The notes under the pieces were generated by a model. That model ran no database searches. It was given only the letters and a program-made list of their open reading frames with translations, and was not told the origin of the DNA. Made by a program: the position numbers and the translations under genes. Shown piece after piece: positions 1 to 11,300 of a stretch of 64,000 nucleotides of DNA (position 1 is its first letter; each line of letters begins with the position of its first letter). Where the stretch lies: NCBI GenBank assembly GCA_027559495.1, contig JAMXSV010000010.1, positions 1,674,001-1,738,000 on the forward strand, read 5' to 3'. Origin of the DNA: Aurifilum marmelostoma. Its lineage: Eukaryota > Ascomycota > Sordariomycetes > Diaporthales > Cryphonectriaceae.

Positions 1-1
1 C

Positions 2-352
2 TTCTACAGCCTGCTCCTGCACGCAGAGAAGAGCACATACCAATTTATTGAGTCTCAGACCAACCTCTTCTGTCTCCTCCACGAGGTCAACGAGGCTGTG
101 CTCGTGGCCAAGGCACGGGTGATGGAAGAGGATCGCGGGAACAACAGCAAGGACAGTGTCGAGAGCTTCAAGAAGGAGGAGGGCCAGCGGCTGACGGATG
201 ACCTGAAGGAGAAAGTCCGCATCGTCCAGGAACAGTGGCGGAGCGCCCTGGGCGAGAGGATCGGGCACGTCAAGGAGAGGGTCGGAGAGTGGCTGCTCGA
301 GACGGGCGGGTGGGATGAAAGCCTTGAGGATAGAGGTGTTGGGTCGCTGTGA
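2..352 (+). CDS. 3' end of an unidentified gene (partial)
   Basis: The open frame runs in from the window edge and ends at a TGA at 350-352, giving the last 116 residues of a protein whose start lies outside the window. The tail is highly charged and rich in Lys, Glu and Arg, with a spacing that suggests a helical, possibly coiled-coil C-terminus (around the segment VKERVGEWLLE). No catalytic motif or membrane segment is visible. I do not recognise the family. The frame contains no internal stop from base 2 and the codon use is ordinary. Whether an intron interrupts the part outside the window cannot be judged. Confidence 0.6.
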   Translation, partial: FYSLLLHAEKSTYQFIESQTNLFCLLHEVNEAVLVAKARVMEEDRGNNSKDSVESFKKEEGQRLTDDLKEKVRIVQEQWRSALGERIGHVKERVGEWLLETGGWDESLEDRGVGSL

Positions 353-983
353 GGCCACAAGGGCACTGATGGAGGCGATGTGCTCTTATTAGATAGTTTG
401 TTCACGCAAGACAGGGAGAATTATACCCATTGGTGGTGGTGAGTGGCGTTTTTGCTATGTTATGGTCACGAGGCATGATCTAACTTTTGGGCTGCTACGG
501 CTGGTTTCGCTTCTTATACAGTATATATTTCAACACGTGCCCGCGAAAAGCGGGCAATTCTTTTCTTCGTTTTCCAACCTTCAATACAGAGCTTCTTAAT
601 CTCCGTCCGATTTGCGTCTCGAAAAGAGTGTGGTGAAATGTCGAGGAAGCTTCACCTAGAGTTATTATGCTCTCTGTCCATTAGTGAGAACTGTTGAAAG
701 TGTGTTTTCATAAAGGATATATTTTGTAGCCTTCAGTCCATTTTCAGCCATTGCATGTTGTTCACGCTGATCAATGAAACACGTCGATGAACCATCACTT
801 TTATGTAATTAATCAACAAACCTGTTCTATAAGCCCGAGACTGCCCTATCATAACCAAGAGACCATACAATCTGAATACAATATCATGCCACATAACTTC
901 AATACCAGAGATCCTTACTCCACCCAAATTAACTGCGCACGGAAGAGTTTCCTGTTCTTCGAAACACGCCATCTTCCTCCTAA
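353..983. other. intergenic, tail-to-tail
   Basis: This is the space between the stop codons of the partial + strand gene and the - strand P450 gene. It is AT-richer than the flanking exons and has no convincing coding frame. It should hold the two 3' untranslated regions. Confidence 0.6.
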
Positions 984-2939
984 TCACATCGCTGCCTCCT
1001 CGGCCGGAGCAGGCAGTGGAATATCTCGTAGAGAGAACCTGGTCCAGAAGTCCGTCTGCTTGACAAACCACGAATTGCATAGCTTCCATTCCCGGTTTGG
1101 ATCCTGGAACTCGAGCTGTATGGGGGGGGAAAGAGAGGACGAGAATATTAGCATGCATATCTCGCGCAAAGACTAAGCCCGACGGGGGGAGGAAAAAAAA
1201 ATACTCACCTCGAATCTCCTGAGCAAGCTCGGCACCAGCTTATAGATCTCCATCAGGCTGATGTTCTTGCCAATACAAGTCCGGCTCCCCATACCAAACT
1301 GCAGCATGGTCCCCGTCATCTCCTTGATCCGCGCCTCCTCAGCCTCCCTGCCCTCCTTGGTCTCGTCCACCAGCCACCTCTCGGGGCGGAAAACGTCCAC
1401 ATCCTCGCCAAAGATGTCCTTGTTCCGGTGCATCACCCAGGCAGAGCACCCCACGATGGTGCCGCCGGGGATGAACCGCCCGGCAATCTCGGCACCCTGC
1501 GGAGGGACGACGCGCTCGAGCGGGAGCCCGGCCGCGGGGTGCATGCGGAAGGCCTCCTTGACGACGGCGTCCAGGTACTTGAGCTGCTGGCTCTCGCCCC
1601 AGGTGACGAGCCCCGTCTCGCAGTCCTGGAACAGGCCGCGCCGGCCGGCGTCGTCGATCTCGGCGCGCAGGCGCTGCATGGCGGAGGGGCTGCGCAGGAG
1701 GTAGTAGAAGACGGCGCCCAGGCTGATGGCCGTGGTCTCGCTGCCCGCAAAGGCCATGGACACGGCCATGGTCTGCACGAGGGTGTCGGTCATGAACCCG
1801 TGGCGGGACTCCTGCGCGGCGAGGAACTTGGAGAGCAGGTCGAGGGTCGGGGGCTTCTCCTTGGGGGCGGAGGTGGGCAGGATGGTGGCCTTTTCGCCGT
1901 CGAGGTCTGGGACGAGGCGCTCGGCCATGCGGGCGCGGGCGAACTTGGCTACGGGGAAGGTGGCGTCTACGATGCCCCAGTCGGAGAGCTTGAGGTAGAT
2001 TGGGTTCTTGAGGAAGATCTTGTCGAGGATGGGGATCTGGCCGACCTGAAAAAGGGGGGTTGGGGGGAACAATGTTGTCAGTGGTTATGTCGATCTGCAA
2101 TGGTCTGTGACAACGGCTGCTGGGTGGTCTGATTGTGCTCATATTCATGATAAGGTGTAGTAAGTGAGGGAACGGGTGAAACAACTTACAGGCGCGACAT
2201 AGTTAAACAGCCAGGTAAGATACGCAACAATGCCATCGATATCCTCATTCTTCTCCACAAACCCGTGGCGCTTGCTGTACGTGATCTCGCCAATGACATC
2301 AAAAGCGTAGAACTGCAGCCAGCGAGTAAAGTCGCACGCCTGCGGGTCGTCCACAAACAGCTCCTTCGTCTTGTTGAGGAACAGCTTGGTGGTGTTGTCC
2401 ACAAAGGGCTCGTACTGCACCAGCGCCGACATGGCAAAGGCCGAGTTCACGCACCGCCGGAACTGCTGGTGGAAGTCATTGTCCAGTGTGCTGAAGAGGC
2501 TCTGGAGCGAGTGTCCCTTGACCACGGACTGCTGGACAACGTAGAAGTCCGACTGGGGGCATTGAAGGTCAGCTTCAAGTAGTGATATGGTACCAATATA
2601 GACAGGAGGTCGTCATCATCTACTCACCTTGACGAAGCCCTTGTTCAGGCCGTAGATGGCCTTCAGGGCCGCCGGGTCTGCAAACGACAGCGTGTTGGGC
2701 CCGAGCCGGACTACGTCTCCATGCTTCTCGTGTAGCTTGATGTGGGTGACCTCGGGCCTCCGGCCCCAGACATCAACGAACCGCCACCAGTCCGTCAGAG
2801 AGGCCAGGAAGGGACCAGGATACTTGTTGAGCCCGCGACGGTACCGGTTCCTCACCAGCCAGGCGACCAGTAGCGCGCTGACCAGTGCGAGCCAGTGCTG
2901 TAGCACTGACTGTACAATTTGCTGTGTGTTTCCGTGCAT
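984..2939 (-). CDS. cytochrome P450 monooxygenase (pisatin demethylase-like)
   Basis: Microsomal haem-thiolate monooxygenase that would use electrons from NADPH-P450 reductase; substrate unknown. Four exons fit in phase: 2628-2939, 2190-2552, 1209-2045 and 984-1115, giving 547 residues, normal for the class. The N-terminus has a membrane anchor (around LALVSALLVAWLV) followed by a proline hinge (KYPGPF). The I-helix motif AGSETT is at about 325-330, ExxR (EAFR) at about 389-392, PERW at about 446, and the haem loop FGMGSRTCIG puts the axial cysteine at about 482, so all core elements are intact. The sequence style resembles the pisatin demethylase/benzoate hydroxylase-like fungal P450s; this is recognition, not a search result. 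The start is the ATG at 2937-2939. The neighbouring gene on the same strand is an FAD oxidoreductase, but 2.5 kb separates them. Confidence 0.9.
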
Positions 2940-3430
2940 TTTTCGCTTTCCTTCTTCTTCCGAAGAGTCAGATGGCGGGGTGTATCTGCGGTCCTGGCAA
3001 GGGAGGGGGGAGGGAGGGAGAGAATGTAGAAGGAAGGCTCTGGTTCAGCCAGAGCTCTAGTGAACAGGTGCGTGCAGAGACAGTGAACTATGGGCTCGGG
3101 TCGAGAAAGAGACAGAGCGAGGTCAACAAAGTATTTACGAAATCATGATCTGATCAGTAACCCACTCTGCAAAAACGAAATTCCAAGCGCAATCTCGAAA
3201 TAGTTCTTCCAGACTTCAACAGGAAAGCTGGGAGGACTTGGTCGACGGCATCAAGATAAGGTACCCAGAAAACAAGCAACGACTTTCCTGCGGACAGGAA
3301 AAACAGCCATGTGGCGCCAGCATAATTAGCCCCATGTGGAATATCTCTTCCCACGTTCATCAATTTTCCGCTATAGGTGGAGAGGCTCATATAATAGCGC
3401 CATCAGAACATGGAAGAAAAACTAACTGAG

Positions 3431-3464
<34 letters not shown>

Positions 3465-5449
3465 AACCCTTACACAACCCTTACACATAGTATAGTCACT
3501 GTGTGACGATAAGCCAGTCCACCACCAAAAGCCAAAGGGCTGTCGGCATATAGGGAGCCTTTGCCAATCAGGGGTCAACATCGTGAGAACGTTGTTACGG
3601 ACTAGGGGTGCAGCAGTCGGCGTCATTCTTCACTTGGGGAACAAGGACAAGCCCTCTTGCGGAATTTCCTGGTTGTGGTCAAAGTCCCCCCCCAGACCGC
3701 TCAGCTGCCGTTCTGGATGTGGGGATACGGGTAGTGGCCGCGGACTATTGCGGGAGACAAATAGAGCCGGTAGATGGGGATGGAAAATCAGCTTGGACCA
3801 GACGGTGAGTTCTAGAGACAAGTCAGACGTATGACACGAAAATAGACATAAGAGAGCATTACTATCATAAACTGTGCAGATGGCCCGTCCCCCAGATCCG
3901 ATAGGCCCGATGATTCTGCAGATCATCCGTGTAGTAATGACAGAAACACAAACGATATTCCCGCCCTGGAAACGCCCCGAATGGTAGACTTAAGAATATC
4001 AAGGCCAAAAATGAAAATTAATCCGGGGCCCTGTTATCGGAAAGGTACCTTTTTTTTCCCTTCTTTTTTGGTGAATTTAGTGTACATGGAAGCCGTCAAA
4101 ATCGCGAGATGGTGATTTAACTTAAAAAGACGGGAAACCTTCCAGTCTCCGTGCAGCGTCAATCAATATATCTTGATGGCTTGGGACCGGGTCACTAATT
4201 AACCTTGCCACTCCCTCAACACATGTTCACTTTTCATAAAAGGTGGATAACATGTGAGAGATTACGCCATGATGGCCGAGGCCTTGTTACTTGGCTTAAT
4301 CCCATTGCGAGGCAAGGGACAAGACAACAACAGCTGGCGATCAATGTCGGGGAATAGTTGACCCAGAGTTTATCCCGTCTGGCCCTCAACATTCCACGGT
4401 GGCTGACACGCCATGTCGTGGAGGCTCTAGTAGATTGTGGCAACAGATACTTTTCCAAGTCACGGGGCTATCGCTCGAATAAATCTTATCGATCATAAAA
4501 GCTAGTCTTTGGTCATGATTATATCGGGTTCCATCGTTCCTTTGGTGTACGGACATGTGTACAGAGGGCAGGCTGACTAAATAGTACCTAGGTATGTACA
4601 GGACTCAAGCACAAGAGTGTGTTCGTCGCAAGGCTACCACAAAGTTACGGTAATTAATTAATACTACCGACACGATTCATTCAATGCGCTACTCTGAGTA
4701 CCATCTTAATCAGCTCAAATGTTTTAGACGTAATTGGCTCCGGGCCACCTTATCGTGTCACATGAAATACTCTCGAATAGATCGTTCGAGGCATTGTCAT
4801 GACAATAGTCGGCATTCTGCAGTCGACTCTTTCTCTTTTTCAGAATCTTGCTGTCCCACTTTCTTCACTCTAGGGGGGAGGTTATGATAACGTACTGTCA
4901 CTTGCTCCGAGACTTTGTATAATTATTTTTGATTTCCAAACTACCTTTCTCATGGCGTTATAAACAGTTCACGCGCGTCTTTCCAACATCTTCAGAACTC
5001 GACAAGACCTCTCCTGTCCCGCTGACTGGGGCAGACAGACTTCAATATTTAGTCATTGATCCAAAACACTGTGAACCCTTTCCCGAGGCCACAATGTTTA
5101 AGTGTCATTCAATATGATTGCCAAAGTTAACTGAAAATTAGTGCCACGGGTCATGCTATAGTGATATATGCACCCTGGGGCAGGTTGAGAGGGACATAAC
5201 AACCCTATACCAGAGTACATACGGAAAGATCGATATTCCGAGGTGCGCAATATCTAGGTAATGGCTTGCATAACACAAGGTTCGTTGTGATCAAGACGCG
5301 ATGCTATGAACAAGAAGAACCAAGTAAAGACTATGCACTGTCTGATTTATGATTCTATACTACTGAGCACCCACCCAACATTGCCTCTCATAGAATCCAT
5401 GCCTCTCAAACAAAACAAGAGAACGGGTTAAATTCTATGCACCCTTCAT
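2940..5449. other. 2.5 kb intergenic region, no gene seen
   Basis: Only short, poorly composed frames occur here on either strand. It includes a CA microsatellite at 3431-3460, which is followed by two copies of an 11-base ACACAACCCTT unit. Base composition is mixed and AT-rich, especially 3950-4250 and 4500-5300. The end near 2940 should be the P450 promoter. Confidence 0.5.
3431..3460. repeat. (AC)n microsatellite
   Basis: About 15 uninterrupted AC units, followed by a short tandem duplication of ACACAACCCTT that reaches about 3490. It lies in the intergenic space upstream of the P450 gene. Confidence 0.9.
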
Positions 5450-7158
5450 CTACACCCTCACCTTCCACTCAAACTCATTCCGCAGACCTTCGGCACCACT
5501 CTTGTCCCCCTCGTCCAGATACCCACAGATCCTGGCCTCGGGATCCCACTTCCTCCGAATCTCCATCAGCCTCGCCGCGTTCTCATCCCGCCAGAACTTT
5601 GTCCGCCGCAGCTGGAAGTCCGCGTCCCCCAGATAGCTCCCCTCAGCATGCCTCTCGACCTCCCGCATCATGTCGTGCGTCCACCCGACATACTTTTCGT
5701 CGTCCCTCTCGTCCTCCCAGACCGTGTACAGCGCAAAGTAGTGGTCCGTCTGCATCGACAGGGCCATGCTGCCCACGTCGTCGACGCCCGCCGAGTAGTG
5801 GCCCCGGCGCGAGGTGGGGTTCATGCTAAAGTACAGGGCAAACGTCTTGCGGTTGGGCACGGTGGTGAAGGACTTGTCCAGCACGGCGGGGACGTCGGCG
5901 TCGTTGCAGATGTAGGCGTTCTCGGCGCAGTATCTGTGGTTGGGCGGGTTGGCGGCGTCCTGCGGGGCGTATTGTCCGGGTAAAGATGTGGGCTGGGCGA
6001 AAAAGCTCTCCTTGAGGGCGTTGGGGGGCCGGCCTGGATGCTCGTGCAGTGGCCGGAGGGCGGCTTCGGCTTCGGCTTGGGTGGGTTTGAAGGCGAGGAA
6101 GTTGGCGAAAACGATGGGCTCGTCGTACTCGGGTATGTACTGGCCTAGGTAGACCACCTCTACGTCTGGGTCGGCTCCGGGGCAAACCTTGTTTTGAACA
6201 CACACAAAAGATTAATATAATTATGAGATTGATGTGCCAGGGTTAGAAAGTTGACGAGGGTGAGAAGACGACTTACATCAATGACCCACTGAAGGACCTT
6301 TTGGTGCTCGGATTTTGGATAAAAGTAGATACTCTGGGACATCTTTGGCAATGGCCTCGTCATGAGGTAGAATCTCGTAATGATGGCCGGGAAGCCTTGG
6401 ACCCTCTCATTGTCAGCCTTTCTTGTCCACGCATACGGATACTAACATCAAATACCATCTAAGAGGCAACGAAGAAGAGGAAAGAAGAGGGAAAAGGCTT
6501 ACCAGGCCCCGCCCCTCTAGCCGCCCAGAAAAGATCCGCATTCTCGGCTCTGGACGCATACACCTCCCTCCCATCCGCCGTGACCGCGTCCAAGGCAACA
6601 ATGCTCTCACAAGCCCACCCCCAGTTCTTACAGTTCCAGCCCATGCCGCCCTGCAGCAGGAACCCGCCCAGCCCGACATCAGGGCAGTGGCCACCAGCAA
6701 ACATGCGCCCGTGCCTCTCCAGGAACCCATTGACCATCCGGCCCGTGGCCGAGGGCGGCGCAGACACCATCCTGGTGCGGGGGTCATAGTCCAGCCCGGC
6801 CGCCGCCGACGACGAGGACGGCGAGTGTTTGCCGCCGGGCAGGGCGCCCAGGTCGATCAGGATGGCATCGTCCCGCACGCTCCACCCGGCCCAGGAGTGC
6901 CCGCCCGAGCGCACGCTCACGCGGCAGCCCAGGGTGTTGGCGAGCCTGACGGCCTCGGCCACGTGCGTGGGCGAGGTGGCGAAGACCACGGCGCGGGGCA
7001 CGCGGGCCTCGGTGGCGCGGCGGTGGTTGAAGACGTGGGACCAGCAGGAGGCGAGGAAGTCGTCGCGGGGCGTGGACTCGCGCCACTTGATGTGGAGGCC
7101 GGGGGGATGTTATGGGCGTGGAGGAGGAAGCCATTGTCGTCTCCTGGGATGAAGACAT
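5450..7158 (-). CDS. BBE-like FAD-linked oxidoreductase, apparent frameshift
   Basis: Oxidase of the vanillyl-alcohol-oxidase/berberine-bridge superfamily; substrate unknown. Exons are 6503-7158, 6277-6395 and 5450-6187. The FAD-binding part shows RSGGHSW, whose His is the expected covalent flavin ligand, and HCPDVGLGGFLLQGGMG, whose Cys sits where bicovalent members make a second flavin bond. The ADLFWAARGAGPG segment is also typical. The only good ATG (7158) is out of frame with the rest: reading it requires removal of one base in the six-G run at 7101-7106. With that, the three exons stay in phase and give about 503 residues. The simplest explanation is a homopolymer sequence error; a young pseudogene or an undetected upstream exon are alternatives. 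The C-terminus lacks a classical BBE signature that I can recognise. Confidence 0.8.
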
Positions 7159-8392
7159 GGCTTTTTTTCTCGCTTGGATGTTGATGTGGCGTGTGTGTTG
7201 GCTGCTGGGGGAGGAAGAGGCAAGTTGTATGAGGGGAGGTCTTTGACGTCAGGTCTCGGCCCTCTGTATTCTGTTTAGATGTCTCAGACCAAAGAATGCC
7301 TTGTTTAATATATGCAGTCGTCGTCGCAAAGCTACAGGGCCGGTTGCTGCATGAGCTCCAAGAGAGCTCCCGGGTGAAACTGCAATGGGCCCCCCACATC
7401 CCGAGACCTCTCCCCAGCAGCTAGCAGCGCAGGTGTCAGTCCGTATCAATATGCCAGTGTTGACTGGCGATGATCTGACCAGTTGCTGAGCATAAACTTT
7501 CGACCCCTCTTCCTTTCCGTGGATACGGAGTGTAAGGGGAAAGATTTCGGGAATCCCATACCGTTCAACAGTCACAACTACAGTCAGAAAATTAGACTTG
7601 GTCTTTAATCCTACCTAAGACACAAAGACCAATTGGGTAACTAAGAACGAGTCAATTCATGGTCTGAGGCTACCAATCGAAAGGAAGAATGTTCTGAATT
7701 ATCTACTGTTCGAAATATTTCGGGATTGTACAAGGCGACGAGAGGCCAACATGGGCTTTAGAAAGGATGTCAGCTCTCTCATGTAATCACTAAGCCACGA
7801 TATGCTCACAAGCACAAGTAGGGTATACAAAATGTCAAGGTGTCGAAGAAAAAACATCCTCGCTTGATATCTATTCTTGAACCCATGAGAATGAACGCCC
7901 CCAAATATTACGCTCTGGATGGCAACTGCACACTGATGCCATATCCTTATCTTCATCTTGCTTGATGGGTCAGGCTATCATGGCCGGCCCCGTGCCTTCA
8001 GGTCGACCGAAGTATAAAAAAGTGTTTCTGCCGCTCCTCGAAAAGCCGCTGCTTGCTTTTGTGTTCCTTCTTTCGATACACTCTGACGCAGTGTCTTACT
8101 GCAATGTGTCAATCTTGCTGATGACCGCAGTTGGCTCAGGCATCCCCAGAACGCCCACAATCTCCTGAGTAGCGACGTGCAGTCCGAAGTTCTTGGGCCT
8201 TCCAGCATTGGCAAGAGCGGCGAGAGCATTGGTATGTAGATACGTATCTACATCAGCCAGTGATGGCCTTTTGCCTGGCTCGTCTCTTTGACTCCGCCTC
8301 TCAGCTCGTATACCTTCTGTCGCCGATGGCTCGCCTTGTTGACTGTCATGTCCGATGTTGACGCCATCATCCTCCTCTTCACGAACACTTTC
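7159..8392. other. intergenic between FAD oxidoreductase and NPC1
   Basis: About 1.2 kb with only short frames on both strands. It should hold the promoter of the oxidoreductase gene and the 3' untranslated region of the NPC1 gene. Nothing else stands out. Confidence 0.5.
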
Positions 8393-11300
8393 CTAGTCTT
8401 CGTCGGAATAATCATCAATCTGCTCGCGAAGGGCCCTGTACCGACGGCTGGCCAGATCCTCCTCCAGATCCCCCTCAGATTCCGGATCAACATAGCCCTC
8501 CCCTCCCATGAAGCTGAGCACCACCGGCAAGAAGATCAGCGCATGCGTCGCCGCGAAGACGACAAGCGCCACCCAGATGCGGAAGTAGTAGATTTCGAAG
8601 ATCTTGCTGCGTGTGAATGCCAGCACGAACACGCCCAGCAGCTTGGTCACGGTGATACCGGAGAAGACCGAGCCGCCCACGTTGACCAGAGCCGTCCACG
8701 CGCGGGCGTCGCGCCCTCGGAAGCGGTTCTTGGCGCGCTCCATGAATGTGCGAGATGGGAACATGAAGGCCCGGGCAATGTGTGCGCAGAACTCCACCGC
8801 AATACCCACACAGATGATCAGGTTGACCAGCGAGACGGCGTTGAGGCTGACGTCAAAGACAGCCATGGCTCCGATGATGTCCACGATTGCCATCACGACG
8901 GTGATGGCAACCGCAGCACCAGTGAGGACGGACCCGAGAAGGAGAGATGAGAGGAGGAAGATGATGCCGACGGCCGCGCAGAGCAGACCTGCCGTCAGGC
9001 CCACAATCGAGACGTACTGATCAAAGAAGATGTAAAAGATACTGTACGGGAAGATTTCGGCACCGGTACTGGCGCTGACATCGGCGGCGATACGGCGCGC
9101 AGAGGTATAAGCGTTGATGAAGTCGTCTTGGCTGCGCAGCGGAGAGTGCATGGTGCGGAAGTGGCTTGCCGGGATTTTCTCCTTGACCTCATCAACCACA
9201 ACAGCCGATCCGTACGACGCTTGACCGCCAAGCGGGCAGTCGTCGGTCGTCGGAGAAGACAGGAATTTCTGCAGATATTGTACAAACTCATCTCCTTCTG
9301 GCATGCCCGACATGGTAATATTCCAGGCAGGGTCCCTGCCTTCAAAGCAGGCAGATCCGTGGTCGACGCAGCATTCCTCGAACTGAGGGTTCAGCCAGAG
9401 GAAGAAGTCGTCGATCCAGCTGGCCGCTGGTGAAGCAATATACGACACTTCGGTCCGCTTGCGCTCTTGCTCGAGGATATTCGTTAGTGACAATGACTCG
9501 CAGGTGGTGAACCTGGCGCAGATCTTCTGCTGGTTCTCCCTGTGAGTGGCGTCCAGGTCTTTTGTGACAAAGTAGACTGGCGGGCCGGCGTCGAAGTAGT
9601 CGTAGAGATCGTTGAAATACGGAATGAGGTACGAGTCGTCCGGGATAGCAACTCGCTGGTCGAGTCCCAGTTTGACTTCGGGAATGAGGGCTACGCCCGC
9701 AGCGAAGAGACCCAGGAAGACGGCAACAACTGCAACCTTGACTTTTTTGCCAAGGAGGGTCGGCGCATAATGCTTAATGATGAATCGCTGGAGGAAGCCC
9801 TCCTCAGGGACCTCGTACAGCCGAGCACCCAGGTTTCCGTTGCTGCCGTTGAGGTGCACCCGAGCCGCCTTGATCTGGATGCAGGGAATGCAGTCCATTC
9901 TCGAGTCTTCGACCCGCTTCTGGTTGAATGACAATAGAGAGATGAACAGCGTGACCTGGAGGACGGCGTTGATGAAAACAGCGCCGGCAGCGTATATGGC
10001 AAAGTTTCGGACCGCAGGCATGCCGACAAAGGCTCCCAGCGCGAATGACACCGTCTCCGTGATGGCAGACAGCAGGATAGATGGGCCCATGCGGCCAAGA
10101 GCCTTTGCCACTCGCAACTCGACGTCGTCATCGGGATTCCTGATATTGACCCGTTCAAACTCGTGCACGATGAGAAAGATGTTGTCCACACCAACAGCGA
10201 GCACAATGAAGGGAATGACGTCGACGATGATCAGTGTGGCCCTCAGGTTTGCCCAGGAAAAGAGACCGATGGAGGCACTGATGGACATGAGAACGATGAC
10301 GATGCCGGCAACGCCAAGAGAGAACTTGGACTCAACGATCGAGACGGCCGGGTTACGGAGCATATCTCGGAGAGAAAGTGTCGTGGAGCCAAGCGCAATA
10401 GAGGCGTACAAGAACATGATCACGTAGCTGATGACGATGATCTTGGCATCCGTGTTGGTGGACTTGTTCAGCTCCTCTTCCAGGCTGATCTCGGTCGAGA
10501 ACGACAGCCTCAGACCTCTTTCCCTGGCCTCCTTCTGTACGTCGAGGAGACGGTTCTTCAGAACCTGCTCCCAGTCCATGGCCCGCGCGACCTCTGGCGA
10601 ACCTTCGGGATAGTTATTGACCACCCAAGTGGCGGTCATGGCTGTCGCATCGGCGATGTTGCTAACACCAGAGTAGCCACCAAGGATCATTTCTGGATCA
10701 AGGGGCTGACCATATGCTGGGCGGCACTCCGCGGGTGCCTGGGCACAGGCTCGCAGCTTGTCTTGCCAGTCCTTCTTACCGACAAGAGCCGGCTCGTTCC
10801 CGAAGTAGGCTGCCACCGACTGGACAACACACGCCGTGCCGGTAGGCTTCAGGCAGACATCGTCGAGCCGCATCCTATATGTCGGACTCTCCAACTGCGT
10901 AATGCCCTTCTCGACGTCCATCCACCACTGTAGCGTGTCATAGCTCAGGACTGGTCCTGGACCCGAGGGCAGCGTATCATTGACGAGGAAGATCTTTTCT
11001 GCGCGGTAGAATGGGCCAAAGTGAGAGTCGAAGAATTCCTTTTCCTGAGCTGCTGCGGAGCTTGGCGAGACCCAGAGACGGGCAGGGTCCTTCTCGATCT
11101 CGAACCGTACCCAACCAGCACTGAGCACGATGATGAGGGTAAGGGTGCTGCATATCGTAATGGCGGGGAAACGCGCTGCCAAGTGACCGAGTTTGAAGAA
11201 GGCTTTATCGCACCACGTGTTGATGCGGTAAGCACGAGTCGGCCGGTCCAGCATGGCTCCGTTCGTCACCAGCCGGCCCTCATCGTCCTCGTCGTCGCTC

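Noticed and set aside
1428..2132. 234-codon frame on the + strand
   Set aside because: It lies fully antisense to the P450 coding exon and has the skewed Gly/Glu/Val composition expected from a shadow frame.
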